This document shows, one piece after another, positions 1 through 8,086 of a DNA stretch of 64,000 nucleotides (the first letter of the stretch is position 1; each line of letters begins with the position of its first letter). Position numbers and translations under genes: made by a program. Under the pieces are notes generated by a model, which saw only the letters and a list, made by a program, of their open reading frames with translations, was not told the DNA's origin and did no database searches. Source of the stretch: Aquiflexum sp041751335 (GTDB taxonomy: Bacteria > Bacteroidota > Bacteroidia > Cytophagales > Cyclobacteriaceae); the NCBI RefSeq assembly GCF_041751335.1, contig NZ_JBGSXS010000231.1, positions 15,385 through 79,384 on the forward strand. Reading direction: 5' to 3'.

Positions 1-110
1 TGCTTTTATGGTAGGGAAGTTGCATGTCCGAAGTTTGCACAAATCTTTTTTGACCAGATCTTGATTAGTTTAGGATCATTTCCGGACAGAATTCAGTTAT
101 TCAAAATAAA

Positions 111-139
111 AACCATCTCCGTTTTGGAGGTGGTTTTTT
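111..139 (+). terminator. Intrinsic terminator of an upstream gene
   Basis: The arms AACCATCTCC and GGAGGTGGTT pair with one G-T wobble around a four-base loop and are followed by a run of T. It probably ends a gene lying left of the window. I could not identify a convincing coding region in bases 1-110, and the rest of 140-339 shows only AT-rich leader DNA for the next gene. Confidence 0.7.
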
Positions 140-339
140 CATGTCTTTTTAGGTGAAATTTTTCATGATTTATCCGGCATTCCAGATAGGGAATAATTAG
201 GCTTCATTTGAGCTGCTAAGGAATTGTGCAATAAATCAGTGTTTTATTGTAACAGTTATTGTAAGCAATCTTATTAGGTTTGTTAAAACCAACTTCATTT
301 TTTGTCTATTGCCTTTTACTAAAATAATCTCCAAATACC

Positions 340-1494
340 ATGAAATTACTTACCGAAAAATTAGTTCAGCATCTTTTGTCAAAAAGTGAAGAACCCTGCA
401 TATCCCTCTACATGCCAACGCATAGGAGCCATCCCGACAACCAACAGGACCCTATCATGTACAAGAATCTTCTGAAAGAAATCGAGAATTCTTTACTTCA
501 AAAATATTCGAATGATGAAACCAATGAATTTCTGGCACCATTGGAAGAACTGATAGATGATCCCAAAATATGGAACTTAACGCTTGAAGGTTTAGCAGTT
601 TTCAGTTCTGCCAGCGTCATGGAAATCGTGAAGTTACAAGTGGTTGTAGAACCGCTCGCAATAGTAGCAGATAGTTTTCATACCAAACCCCTACGTAAGT
701 ACCTGCAATCCGTGGATCGTTTTCATGTTTTAGGCTTAAGTTTACATGATATATCCTTATATGAAGGTAACAGACATCACCTTACTGAAATCGATCTGAT
801 GGAGGAAGTCCCAAAAACCATAGAGGAAGCACTTGGTTATGAATTGACAGACAAACACACCACAGTAGCCTCTTATGGAGGTGCCAGCGGGGAAAGTTCT
901 TCTATGCGTCATGGTCATGGTGGTAAAAAAGAAGAAATGGACGTTGATGCAGAGCGTTTTTTCAGAGAAATAGGAAAGGCGGTTCAAGAGCATTACTCTA
1001 AACCCACTGGATTGCCCTTGATTTTGGCGGCCCTTCCAGAACACCATAACCTTTTTCAGAAGTTAAGTGAAAATCCTTTGCTAGTCTCGGAAGGTATTAA
1101 AGTTAACCCCAAATCAGTTCCTGAAGAAAGATTGAAAGAATTGGCATGGGAGGTCATGGAACCTGAATACCAAAAGACATTGGACATCTTGGTTGAGAAA
1201 TTTGAGCAGGCGAGAGCAGATGGTAAAGGGGGTGATGATTATAAAGAATTGGCCGTTGCTGCAGTTGAAGGTAGGATTGATACGCTAATATTGGAATCTG
1301 ACAAGGTGATTGCAGCAAGGATAACCAACTTAGAGACGGGAAATACCCAGAAAAAAGATATCGATAATCCTAGAGTTGATGATCTTTTGGACGATATGGG
1401 CGAATTGGTTCTTAAAATGGGAGGTAAAGTTATTGTGATGCCTTCTGAAAATATACCTACCGAAACCGGAATGGCTGCAATTTTCCGTTATTGA
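340..1494 (+). CDS. baeRF3-like protein (archaeo-eukaryotic release factor-related)
   Basis: This 384-residue cytosolic protein resembles bacterial archaeo-eukaryotic release factor family 3 (baeRF3), a lineage related to the central and C-terminal domains of eRF1/Pelota. The family is thought to act around ribosomes or tRNA, but no biochemical role is settled. The N-terminus carries the family-like CISLYMPTHR segment. A Gly/Ser/His-rich linker lies near residues 180-200, and the C-terminal third (VAAVEGRIDTLILE onward) resembles the L7Ae/eRF1 domain-3 fold. No signal peptide or membrane helix is visible. The ATG at 340 is the only sensible start. The gene stands alone between two terminators, so it is probably monocistronic. 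The family call is by motif memory and fairly secure; the function is unknown. Confidence 0.75.
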   Translation: MKLLTEKLVQHLLSKSEEPCISLYMPTHRSHPDNQQDPIMYKNLLKEIENSLLQKYSNDETNEFLAPLEELIDDPKIWNLTLEGLAVFSSASVMEIVKLQVVVEPLAIVADSFHTKPLRKYLQSVDRFHVLGLSLHDISLYEGNRHHLTEIDLMEEVPKTIEEALGYELTDKHTTVASYGGASGESSSMRHGHGGKKEEMDVDAERFFREIGKAVQEHYSKPTGLPLILAALPEHHNLFQKLSENPLLVSEGIKVNPKSVPEERLKELAWEVMEPEYQKTLDILVEKFEQARADGKGGDDYKELAVAAVEGRIDTLILESDKVIAARITNLETGNTQKKDIDNPRVDDLLDDMGELVLKMGGKVIVMPSENIPTETGMAAIFRY

Positions 1495-1600
1495 TCATTC
1501 CCCAACTTTTAAAATGTTCATTTCGAAAGCTAAAGCAGGAATAGTTGAACTTAAGAAAGATCATTTTTAAATTTTAACTAACGTTAGTTAGAATTCATAA

Positions 1601-1656
1601 AGTGCCAGCGAGGGGTTCAGATCCATTTTGATCTGAACCCTTCGCTGGCACTTTTT
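1601..1656 (+). terminator. Long-stem intrinsic terminator
   Basis: A 23-bp stem (first arm begins AGTGCCAGCGAGGGG, second arm ends TTCGCTGGCACT) has one mismatch and a loop of about seven bases, then TTTTT. It ends the baeRF3-like gene. The stem is unusually long for a simple terminator and could also act as an RNA-stabilising hairpin. Confidence 0.85.
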
Positions 1657-1735
1657 CTTGATACTTACTTAACATTTTATTCATCATTAAATCTGGATTT
1701 TATTTTAGTATTGCTAAACATTAAATCTGTTTCTG

Positions 1736-3556
1736 ATGACATTTGTATTATTATTGTTTACTTTGATTACACAGGTCTTCACTTCTCCTTCGATTGGTGA
1801 TACTCTTCCCAAACCTGTAGAGGAATTTTGGTTTTGGAACCAAACAGATCTCCCAAGAAATGGAATTACAAGATCGGGGGATTTCAAAAAGATGGAGGAT
1901 TTAAGGGTTGACTACCAAATTCCCATGATTTCTTCCTTTGGAATTAATCAGCCCATTTCCGGAGTATACAAGCCGTTTGAAGTTTCAGAGGATTTTTTCT
2001 CCAATCCTTTTGCTATTGAATTTTTGATTCTTGACCATGTCAATCAGCCGGTCGGAATGGATGCCATTTGGACTGATGGTTCTTCTCCACAGTTGATTTT
2101 TCTACTTTACGACAACAAAATTCAACTTAAAGGGAAACAGGGTGAAAATTGGATTTCAAAAAGCCAACCTGCTGCGTATTGGAAAAAGTACTGGACACAT
2201 ATTATCATCAGTTTTGATGGCATTAAATCCACTGTGTTTGTTCAGGGAGAAAAAACCATGGAACTGGATGCCAATATTTTGAAAAATACCGGTAATTTTT
2301 ATTTAAGGTCCTTTTTGACAAATGAACCCTATATGCAATTGCATGATTTTTTGAAGCAGACTGCCCTTTATCAGGGATCAATGGATTCAGGGATGATCAA
2401 TGAAAGGTTTGATAAAATCAAAAATCAGATCGAATCGGGTAAACTGTTTCCGGATAAATTCCATTTGATGGCAGGTCCTTACTTAAGCCATATTCAGGAA
2501 AATGCTGCCCAAATAGTTTGGGAAACTGACGAGCCCTCCAAATCCACTGTTCATTTTGGAGAAAAACTTCCATTGGTTGAAAAGAAAGCAGCCATTTCCA
2601 GTGAGAGTGCTATAAATTCGATTGTATTGACCGGATTGGATGCCGGTACCACTTACTATTATCAAGTGGAAATGGAATCAGATCAAGGAGAAAAGACTAT
2701 GACACCTGTGCTGACTTTTCAGACAGTAAAGCTTAAAAATGAGCCCTTTCTGTTCGGAATTATCAGCGACACAGAAAGCCGTCCCCATATCAACCATAGG
2801 GTAGGAGAGATGCTTTGGGATGAGCGTCCTGATTTTCTTATCCATCTCGGTGACCTATCTGATGGAGGTAAAAAAGACCATAAGTTTGAATGGACGATGG
2901 AGTATTTTCAGGGTATTGGTCCATTGACCTCCCGAATTCCGATTGCCACAGTTCCCGGAAATGGAGATGCCGACCTTTTTTGGTACAGCCAATACCATCC
3001 TCAGACAGGGGAGAAAGGTTACTATCGGTTTGATTATGGAGAAGCCTCGTTATGGATGCTCAACAGCAACCTGAAAAAAGAATTGCAATCAGGTGGTAAG
3101 CAATACAATTGGTTGAAGGAAGAATTGGCTAATAGCAGTTCCAAATGGAAATTTGTGGTATTGCACCATGCGCCTTATACTTCTGATGAAGATGATTATG
3201 GAAATACTTGGGCAGGTCCCGGGAATCAAGGAGATACCCAACTGAAAGACTTGGTTCAATTGATGGAAAGCTATAAAGTGGATATGGTTTTTTATGGACA
3301 CTTGCACACCTATATGCGCTCCCATCTGATCAAAGGAGATAAAGTTGATGTTGAAAATGGGGTGACCTATATCCAAGCAGGTGGTACTGGTGGGAACTTA
3401 GAAGACAATGCCCCCACAAGAACCTGGTTTGCTGCCAAGAATTTTAGGGGATTCCATTATTGCACAGTTCAGGTTGTTGGGGAAAAGCTTGAATTAAGGA
3501 CTTATGATTTAACTGGGGGGATGATTGATTTCTACTCCAAATTCTCAAAAAAATAA
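1736..3556 (+). CDS. Secreted metallophosphoesterase with LamG-like and Fn3-like domains
   Basis: This 606-residue exported protein should hydrolyse phosphate mono- or diesters outside the cytoplasm. A hydrophobic signal peptide covers about residues 1-16. A LamG-like jelly-roll region (about 75-215) is followed by a purple-acid-phosphatase-type Fn3 domain (about 243-335, TTYYYQV) and a calcineurin-like phosphoesterase domain (about 340-595). Metal-site motifs are D345 (SDTES), GD at 372-373, GNGD at 408-411, HH at 477-478 and GHLH at 521-524. The family usually has GNHD/E, so the catalytic histidine position is glycine here; either this subfamily differs or activity is altered. The 3' end overlaps the convergent XRE-cupin gene by 25 bp. 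Context with phosphonate and phospholipase genes supports a phosphorus-scavenging role. The substrate is not predictable. Confidence 0.8.
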   Translation: MTFVLLLFTLITQVFTSPSIGDTLPKPVEEFWFWNQTDLPRNGITRSGDFKKMEDLRVDYQIPMISSFGINQPISGVYKPFEVSEDFFSNPFAIEFLILDHVNQPVGMDAIWTDGSSPQLIFLLYDNKIQLKGKQGENWISKSQPAAYWKKYWTHIIISFDGIKSTVFVQGEKTMELDANILKNTGNFYLRSFLTNEPYMQLHDFLKQTALYQGSMDSGMINERFDKIKNQIESGKLFPDKFHLMAGPYLSHIQENAAQIVWETDEPSKSTVHFGEKLPLVEKKAAISSESAINSIVLTGLDAGTTYYYQVEMESDQGEKTMTPVLTFQTVKLKNEPFLFGIISDTESRPHINHRVGEMLWDERPDFLIHLGDLSDGGKKDHKFEWTMEYFQGIGPLTSRIPIATVPGNGDADLFWYSQYHPQTGEKGYYRFDYGEASLWMLNSNLKKELQSGGKQYNWLKEELANSSSKWKFVVLHHAPYTSDEDDYGNTWAGPGNQGDTQLKDLVQLMESYKVDMVFYGHLHTYMRSHLIKGDKVDVENGVTYIQAGGTGGNLEDNAPTRTWFAAKNFRGFHYCTVQVVGEKLELRTYDLTGGMIDFYSKFSKK

Positions 3557-4110
3557 ACCACCAGCATTTTTACGGGCACATTACCCTCATTTACCGGATT
3601 ATGTTCCAGCCTGCCATCAAAAAGCATGGAATCCCCTTCATGCAGTTCTATGCTAGAATCCCTGAAAATATACTTGACGGAGCCTTGAAGGATATATTTG
3701 AATTCAAATGCATCTGTAGTTACAAAATCCCTCACTGATCCGGGCTGAATTTCAAGCAGGACAAAGTCCACTGCCCCTGTTTTGATTTTTCGGGTAAAAA
3801 TTCGTTCGTACTGATAGCCTGAGGCCGGTTCTTTCTCAAATTTGCGGTACTCTTCTTTCCTTAATACCAATATCGGAGCTTCCCTTCCATCAAGACTCAG
3901 GTCATTGAAAAAATAATTCAAATCCACCTCCAAGCCTTTAATGATCTGCATCAATACCAGAAGAGAAGGAATGGTCCTTGAGTTTTCTATTTGGGAAATC
4001 AATCCTTTTGTAACACCTGCACGGTCTGCGATTTCCTGAATGGTCAGGTTTTTATCTTTTCTGATACTTTTGATTTTTTGGCTGATCTGAACCAATATTT
4101 CATTTTCCAT
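3532..4110 (-). CDS. XRE-family transcriptional regulator with C-terminal cupin
   Basis: The 192-residue protein combines an N-terminal XRE helix-turn-helix (about residues 8-62; TIQEIADRAGVTKGLISQIE is a clear recognition region) with a C-terminal cupin sensor domain (about 110-185, ending ...DGRLEHNPVNEG...). Such proteins bind an operator and sense a small ligand in the cupin barrel. It sits 38 bp after the FAD oxidoreductase gene in the same direction, so it is probably the local regulator of the phosphonate block. The ligand may be an aminophosphonate or its breakdown product, which is inference. Its 3' end overlaps the end of the convergent phosphoesterase gene by 25 bp. Confidence 0.88.
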   Translation of the reverse strand: MENEILVQISQKIKSIRKDKNLTIQEIADRAGVTKGLISQIENSRTIPSLLVLMQIIKGLEVDLNYFFNDLSLDGREAPILVLRKEEYRKFEKEPASGYQYERIFTRKIKTGAVDFVLLEIQPGSVRDFVTTDAFEFKYILQGSVKYIFRDSSIELHEGDSMLFDGRLEHNPVNEGNVPVKMLVVYFFENLE

Positions 4111-4148
4111 TTTGAAAAATAAGCGTAAATCTTTTTATGTCTAAAGTT

Positions 4149-5273
4149 TTAAAGAATTCTTTCTGTCACTTCTTCCCCCAATCCAAAAGAAAGGGTCATC
4201 CCTGCACCTCCTAGGCCATTGACGATCCAAGTTTGGGGATTGATCTGATGGATGAATTCTGTGGCACCATTGGTCATTTTAGGATAAATTCCGTGCCAGG
4301 ATGATTCCGTTGTCCAGTCCTTAAAGGAAGCAAAAGTTTTCAAAAATCCAAGAATTTTATCATTGATATCCTGTCGGTCAAATGGATCCAAATGCAGACC
4401 ATATTCATGGCTGTCACCAATGGTCAATTGGCCCGAACCATTTTGGGATACCATGATATGAATGCCCAAATCCAACATTTCAGGATATTGATCTTCGTAC
4501 ACAGCTTTCAATTTCGACAATGAGGGAGCAACATGAAAACCTTTATAGTGGATAAAACTCAAACCTGCACAAAGTGGAGGGCCGATACGCCAATTTTCGG
4601 GCTGCTTGACCAACCGCATCATCTGTAGTTTACATTTGGTGATTGGGGTGTTGGAATAAACTTCAGGATACAAGGTTTCGAAATCCGCTCCGCTACAGAC
4701 AAAAATCAGATCAGCTTCCCAACTTTCTTTACCAGAAAACACTTTGTTTCCGTCGATTTGTGAAATAGCTTTGTTCCATTCAAAAGTGACATTTTCCAAG
4801 GATTCCAAATAATCGGCAGTTTTCCAGATGGCTTCCCTTGGATTCACGATCATTTCTTCTTCCGTCCAAAGCGCCCCTTTCAAACCAAGGGTAATGGCAG
4901 CAGGGCTTTTTTCCTTTGTTTGTGAAGGGCTAAGGTGATGAGCAGATTTGAATCCTTGCATAGCATACACATATTCACCGACCACTTCATTTTCCAGTTC
5001 TGTATAAGCCAAATGGAGGGAACCGGTTTGTTCTGCGCCAAATCTCGCTTTTTTGCTCATCTCCAACCAAATCTCTCTTGACCTCATCGCCCGGTCAAAT
5101 GTCTCTCCCTGTGCCTGACCAACAGGCCATACCATCCCAAAATTACGGATAGATGCCCCCACAGGTCTTGGATTTCTTTCTATGACTTTCACCTTCCATC
5201 CTTTATTGGAAAGGGCTCGCGTGATGGCAAGCCCAACGATTCCTGCACCGATTACTATTGCTGATTGGTTCAT
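4149..5273 (-). CDS. FAD-dependent oxidoreductase, TIGR03364-type (phosphonate-associated)
   Basis: This is a 374-residue DAO-fold flavoprotein. The FAD-binding Rossmann motif is at the extreme N-terminus (VIGAGIVGL, residues about 7-15), and a family-typical block GASIRNFGMVWPVGQAQG follows near residue 40. The C-terminus carries the second FAD contact (NGLGGAGMTLSFGLGEE). The pattern fits TIGR03364, a clade found beside phosphonatase-like enzymes and proposed to deaminate an aminophosphonate oxidatively. The product would be a phosphonoaldehyde that the neighbouring HAD enzyme could cleave. It lies 13 bp after the DUF5690 permease gene, so they are co-transcribed. Family assignment is strong from sequence plus context; the exact substrate is unproven. 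Confidence 0.85.
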   Translation of the reverse strand: MNQSAIVIGAGIVGLAITRALSNKGWKVKVIERNPRPVGASIRNFGMVWPVGQAQGETFDRAMRSREIWLEMSKKARFGAEQTGSLHLAYTELENEVVGEYVYAMQGFKSAHHLSPSQTKEKSPAAITLGLKGALWTEEEMIVNPREAIWKTADYLESLENVTFEWNKAISQIDGNKVFSGKESWEADLIFVCSGADFETLYPEVYSNTPITKCKLQMMRLVKQPENWRIGPPLCAGLSFIHYKGFHVAPSLSKLKAVYEDQYPEMLDLGIHIMVSQNGSGQLTIGDSHEYGLHLDPFDRQDINDKILGFLKTFASFKDWTTESSWHGIYPKMTNGATEFIHQINPQTWIVNGLGGAGMTLSFGLGEEVTERIL

Positions 5274-5286
5274 TTTTGAAATAGGT

Positions 5287-6609
5287 TTAATAGCTTGTCT
5301 TAAGGATCACTTTTTCTTGAAGGTCATTAGATGGCTTTTTCAATTTTCTTTTGAAATAAAAAAGCGTAAAAAGGATTAACAATACACTCAGGCTCAAAAA
5401 TATGAGGATGACCTGCGAGTAGAAATTATACCAACTCATATTTTCCAAGATGCCAAATTGCTTGATGGTCACAATCCCTACCGAACCCAAATATCCAAAA
5501 CTGTCAGCCAGATACATTAGGAATCCCACATTTCCCGCAGATCGAAAAGCAGCAATCAACCTTTCAAAAAGGAGGCAGTTAAAAGGAATATAGCCCATAT
5601 AAATCCCCGTTCCGGTTCCGACTACCCAATTAAATGGAGAAATGATCCCCATCTTGAGTAAAACCGTCGAACCAACCGCCAAACCAAGTCCTCCTATAAT
5701 GATCCAATGATTAATAAAAAGTGCCTGTTCGTTATTTTTGACCAAAACCAAGGAGGCCATCATAAACAGTAAGAATAGTGTGATCGGAATCTCAGTCTGC
5801 GTAAGAAGTGCGGGACTGACCACAATATCCAAGGCTTCCCAGATTTCCACAGCAAAATTGTCCCTCAAGTCCCGTAAAGCGGTCAATACTATATATACCA
5901 AAACCAAAATGATGATTCCAGGCTTGAAAACGTTGAAAAATGCTTTTCTCTCCGCTTTGGACATGGGAGTCCGTGCCGAGCGTAAAGTAATGTCCTGCGA
6001 AGTAGGGGGAGGGGTTTGGTTCAAAAGAATTACAGAGATCAATAGAATGGGGACAAAAAGACCTCCGGTCCAAAAAGGCATCCAATATTCACTGACCTGC
6101 CATTCATCTATCAGGTATTTGCCAATGGATTTGACTAAACCTGAAGAAAACACAAAACTGACAGCAAGGATACTCCCCATCATTTCTGTAAACTTTCTTC
6201 CTTCGAGATAATGAAAAACCAATCCCCAGATCAAACCCAATGGAAATCCATTGACCAAAAAACAAAGTATGTTGAAAGGTGCTGGCAGGATGGCAAACCC
6301 AAGCAATCCAAACCAGGATATTCCGATCAGGGATATAATCAGAATGGCTCTTTTTTCAGGGCGCAATTCCGAGATCATTTTAATGCCATAAAACTTGCTC
6401 GCCATGTATCCAAAAGTCTGTGCCAAAATCAACCAAACCTTCAAATCCATTCCAAATAGCACTTCCCCTTCAAAAGTTGCAGCAGCAAATGGCTTCCTAA
6501 ATGCATACATACTGCTGTAAGTCAGAAACGCCATACTTGCCGCAAACAAACTCATCGTGAAATTGCTGCTTTTGGCCAGTCGCTTGCTGATGGAGGGTAT
6601 TTGGAGCAT
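5287..6609 (-). CDS. DUF5690 family permease (MFS-like)
   Basis: This 440-residue integral membrane protein has about 12 predicted helices. The N-terminal block YSSMYAFRKPFAAATFEG recalls the organophosphate:phosphate antiporter branch of the major facilitator superfamily, and I recognise it as DUF5690, a Bacteroidota family of unknown substrate. The C-terminus is a short charged tail (about residues 415-440). It sits between the phosphonatase-like HAD gene and the FAD oxidoreductase gene on the same strand, so uptake of an aminophosphonate is the natural hypothesis. Upstream lie 256 bp of hairpin repeats, so it may have its own promoter or be read through from the HAD gene. Confidence 0.8.
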   Translation of the reverse strand: MLQIPSISKRLAKSSNFTMSLFAASMAFLTYSSMYAFRKPFAAATFEGEVLFGMDLKVWLILAQTFGYMASKFYGIKMISELRPEKRAILIISLIGISWFGLLGFAILPAPFNILCFLVNGFPLGLIWGLVFHYLEGRKFTEMMGSILAVSFVFSSGLVKSIGKYLIDEWQVSEYWMPFWTGGLFVPILLISVILLNQTPPPTSQDITLRSARTPMSKAERKAFFNVFKPGIIILVLVYIVLTALRDLRDNFAVEIWEALDIVVSPALLTQTEIPITLFLLFMMASLVLVKNNEQALFINHWIIIGGLGLAVGSTVLLKMGIISPFNWVVGTGTGIYMGYIPFNCLLFERLIAAFRSAGNVGFLMYLADSFGYLGSVGIVTIKQFGILENMSWYNFYSQVILIFLSLSVLLILFTLFYFKRKLKKPSNDLQEKVILKTSY

Positions 6610-6688
6610 TAAAAGTATTTTATTTATTTTTTTATATAATTCTCGACTTTGCCAGCAGTAAGGTTTCTTATCTCTTCGCCTCAGTCAA

Positions 6689-6843
6689 AACCTTCGAGGT
6701 CTAAAAAAGACCTCAAAGGTTGGAGGGGCCGACCTTTGGGGTTTTTAATACCCCGAAGGTCTTTTATGGTATAGCCTATCATTTTCTCTTTTTGCTATTT
6801 GTTGTGAAAAACCTTCGAGGTCTGGAAAAAGACCTCAAAGGTT
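6689..6843. repeat. Three tandem hairpin repeats (AACCTT-GAGGTC family)
   Basis: Three inverted repeats lie in a row: 6689-6721 (AACCTTCGAGGTCT... GACCTCAAAGGTT), 6731-6761 (GACCTTTGGGGT...TACCCCGAAGGTC) and 6810-6843, a near copy of the first. A related degenerate copy is at 18528-18562. Each can fold into a 12-14 bp stem. They fill the gap between the HAD gene and the DUF5690 gene and could affect read-through on the minus strand. A word-like stretch (CACATCTCACGTCTTATGTC and similar) follows at 6846-6886. Confidence 0.8.
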
Positions 6844-6865
6844 ATCCAACCTCACATCTCACGTC

Positions 6866-7573
6866 TTATGTCTTACGTCTTCCATCAACCAAACCCAAAA
6901 CCTCCCTTAATGAATGCACCACATGTGTAGGATGATGCTTTCTTAATTCACTTTCTGTAAAAGCTCCGGTTGTCACGGCAATGCTCATAAGACAACCGGA
7001 ATTGTGACCTTGGTTGACATCTACTTCTGTATCGCCGATTTTGATTACTTCTTTTGGATCGGTAATTCCAAATTTTTTCATTATGACCTGAATCATATCA
7101 GCATATGGTCTGCCTCTTTCGACCTCATCACTACAAACTGTGATATCGATCAATGGAGTATTTATCCAACCGACCCTTTCCAAAATCACATCCGTAATGT
7201 CTCGGCTGAATCCGGTATCCAATCCTACTTTTATACCCATTTTTTGGAGTTCGGTAAAAACTTCCTCCGCATCGTCCATGGCAGCAATACCGGGTGTATT
7301 CCGGTAGTATTCAATCATATTGCTTACAAATTCATCATGTACTGCCGAAATCAATTCCTCGGTTATTTCATTTTGATTGGATACATTTTGGGATAATAAG
7401 TCCCGTATAGCCAATGGTTTTGGGTACCCCATTTTCTCTTGGGCCTCTTCCAAGGTGACTTTATCAAAACCGTGGTGAAGAAATGCTTCCTGGAATGCAG
7501 CAGCAACATTACTGTTGTCCTTAATGGTAGTTCCTGCCATGTCAAAGACTGCCAGTTTTATAGATTTTTCCAT
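6866..7573 (-). CDS. Phosphonatase-like HAD hydrolase (TIGR03351-type)
   Basis: This 235-residue HAD-superfamily enzyme is related to phosphonoacetaldehyde hydrolase PhnX. Motif I is DMAGTT (nucleophile D11), the cap segment MGYPKPLAIRDLL spans about residues 48-60, and motif III/IV is IKIGDTEVD near residue 170. Lys52 in MGYPK falls where PhnX has its Schiff-base lysine in an MGxxK motif, which suggests true C-P cleavage of a phosphonoaldehyde rather than simple phosphatase action. Its partners on the same strand are the DUF5690 permease and the TIGR03364 oxidase, a recognised association. The last residues run into a word-repeat region, and the C-terminus (GLVDGRRKT) may have been extended by it. 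Confident for family, moderate for reaction. Confidence 0.85.
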   Translation of the reverse strand: MEKSIKLAVFDMAGTTIKDNSNVAAAFQEAFLHHGFDKVTLEEAQEKMGYPKPLAIRDLLSQNVSNQNEITEELISAVHDEFVSNMIEYYRNTPGIAAMDDAEEVFTELQKMGIKVGLDTGFSRDITDVILERVGWINTPLIDITVCSDEVERGRPYADMIQVIMKKFGITDPKEVIKIGDTEVDVNQGHNSGCLMSIAVTTGAFTESELRKHHPTHVVHSLREVLGLVDGRRKT

Positions 7574-8086
7574 ATTTCTGAATGGGCCTTAATTGTCAAT
7601 AAAGAGGGTGAAAAGAATCGGTTGAAATCAAAATTATTCTTGAGCGGCATTAATGTTTAGCAAAAATAAACTTTTGTATATTTTCAACAATAAATATATT
7701 GATTATCCTTCTGTTAATTTTACAGGGATTTACAAGTCTAAAAATTAAAGAAGATAGTCTTTATGGAAGTAAAAAGACCTTTTGATTTTGCACAGCAAAA
7801 AGTACTTTTATATAATCTGCTATACTCTTTCCTACAACCAAAAAAAGTAATCTATTCTAAATGCTGGTTAAATATAGATTCATACCAACTTCATCCCGAA
7901 AGCTATCGAGATCGGTCTTCAGTCTTCCCTGCCTGCCGCAGCAAGGCATCACGAGAAACAACCGTAATTTGGTAACTATTATCATCCCAGATAATCATAT
8001 AGTTAATTATTTGTTAACAGAAAATGCTTCTTTAATCAATAGCCTTGATTTAATTTAGTATTTATAAACAATTGGATATTGACGCA
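7574..8086. other. Divergent intergenic region between HAD and PhnZ-like genes
   Basis: These 513 bases must hold the promoters for both the minus-strand phosphonate block and the plus-strand PhnZ-like gene. It is AT-rich, with no convincing ORF. An imperfect hairpin (CCGAAAGCTATCGAGATCGG, 7895-7914) and a word-like stretch (GGTCTTCAGTCTTCCCTGCC, from 7914) look like genome-wide repeats. I could not place a confident sigma site or cupin-regulator operator. Confidence 0.5.

Noticed and set aside
1..110. Possible end of an upstream coding sequence
   Set aside because: Two frames are open for some distance, but none has a clear family match and the longest runs through the terminator stem.
5738..6459. 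Plus-strand ORFs of 157 and 82 codons opposite the DUF5690 gene
   Set aside because: They are shadows of the permease on the other strand and lack any motif.
7763..8058. Two overlapping ORFs of 70 and 65 codons between HAD and phnZ
   Set aside because: They run through repeat DNA and show no recognisable protein features.
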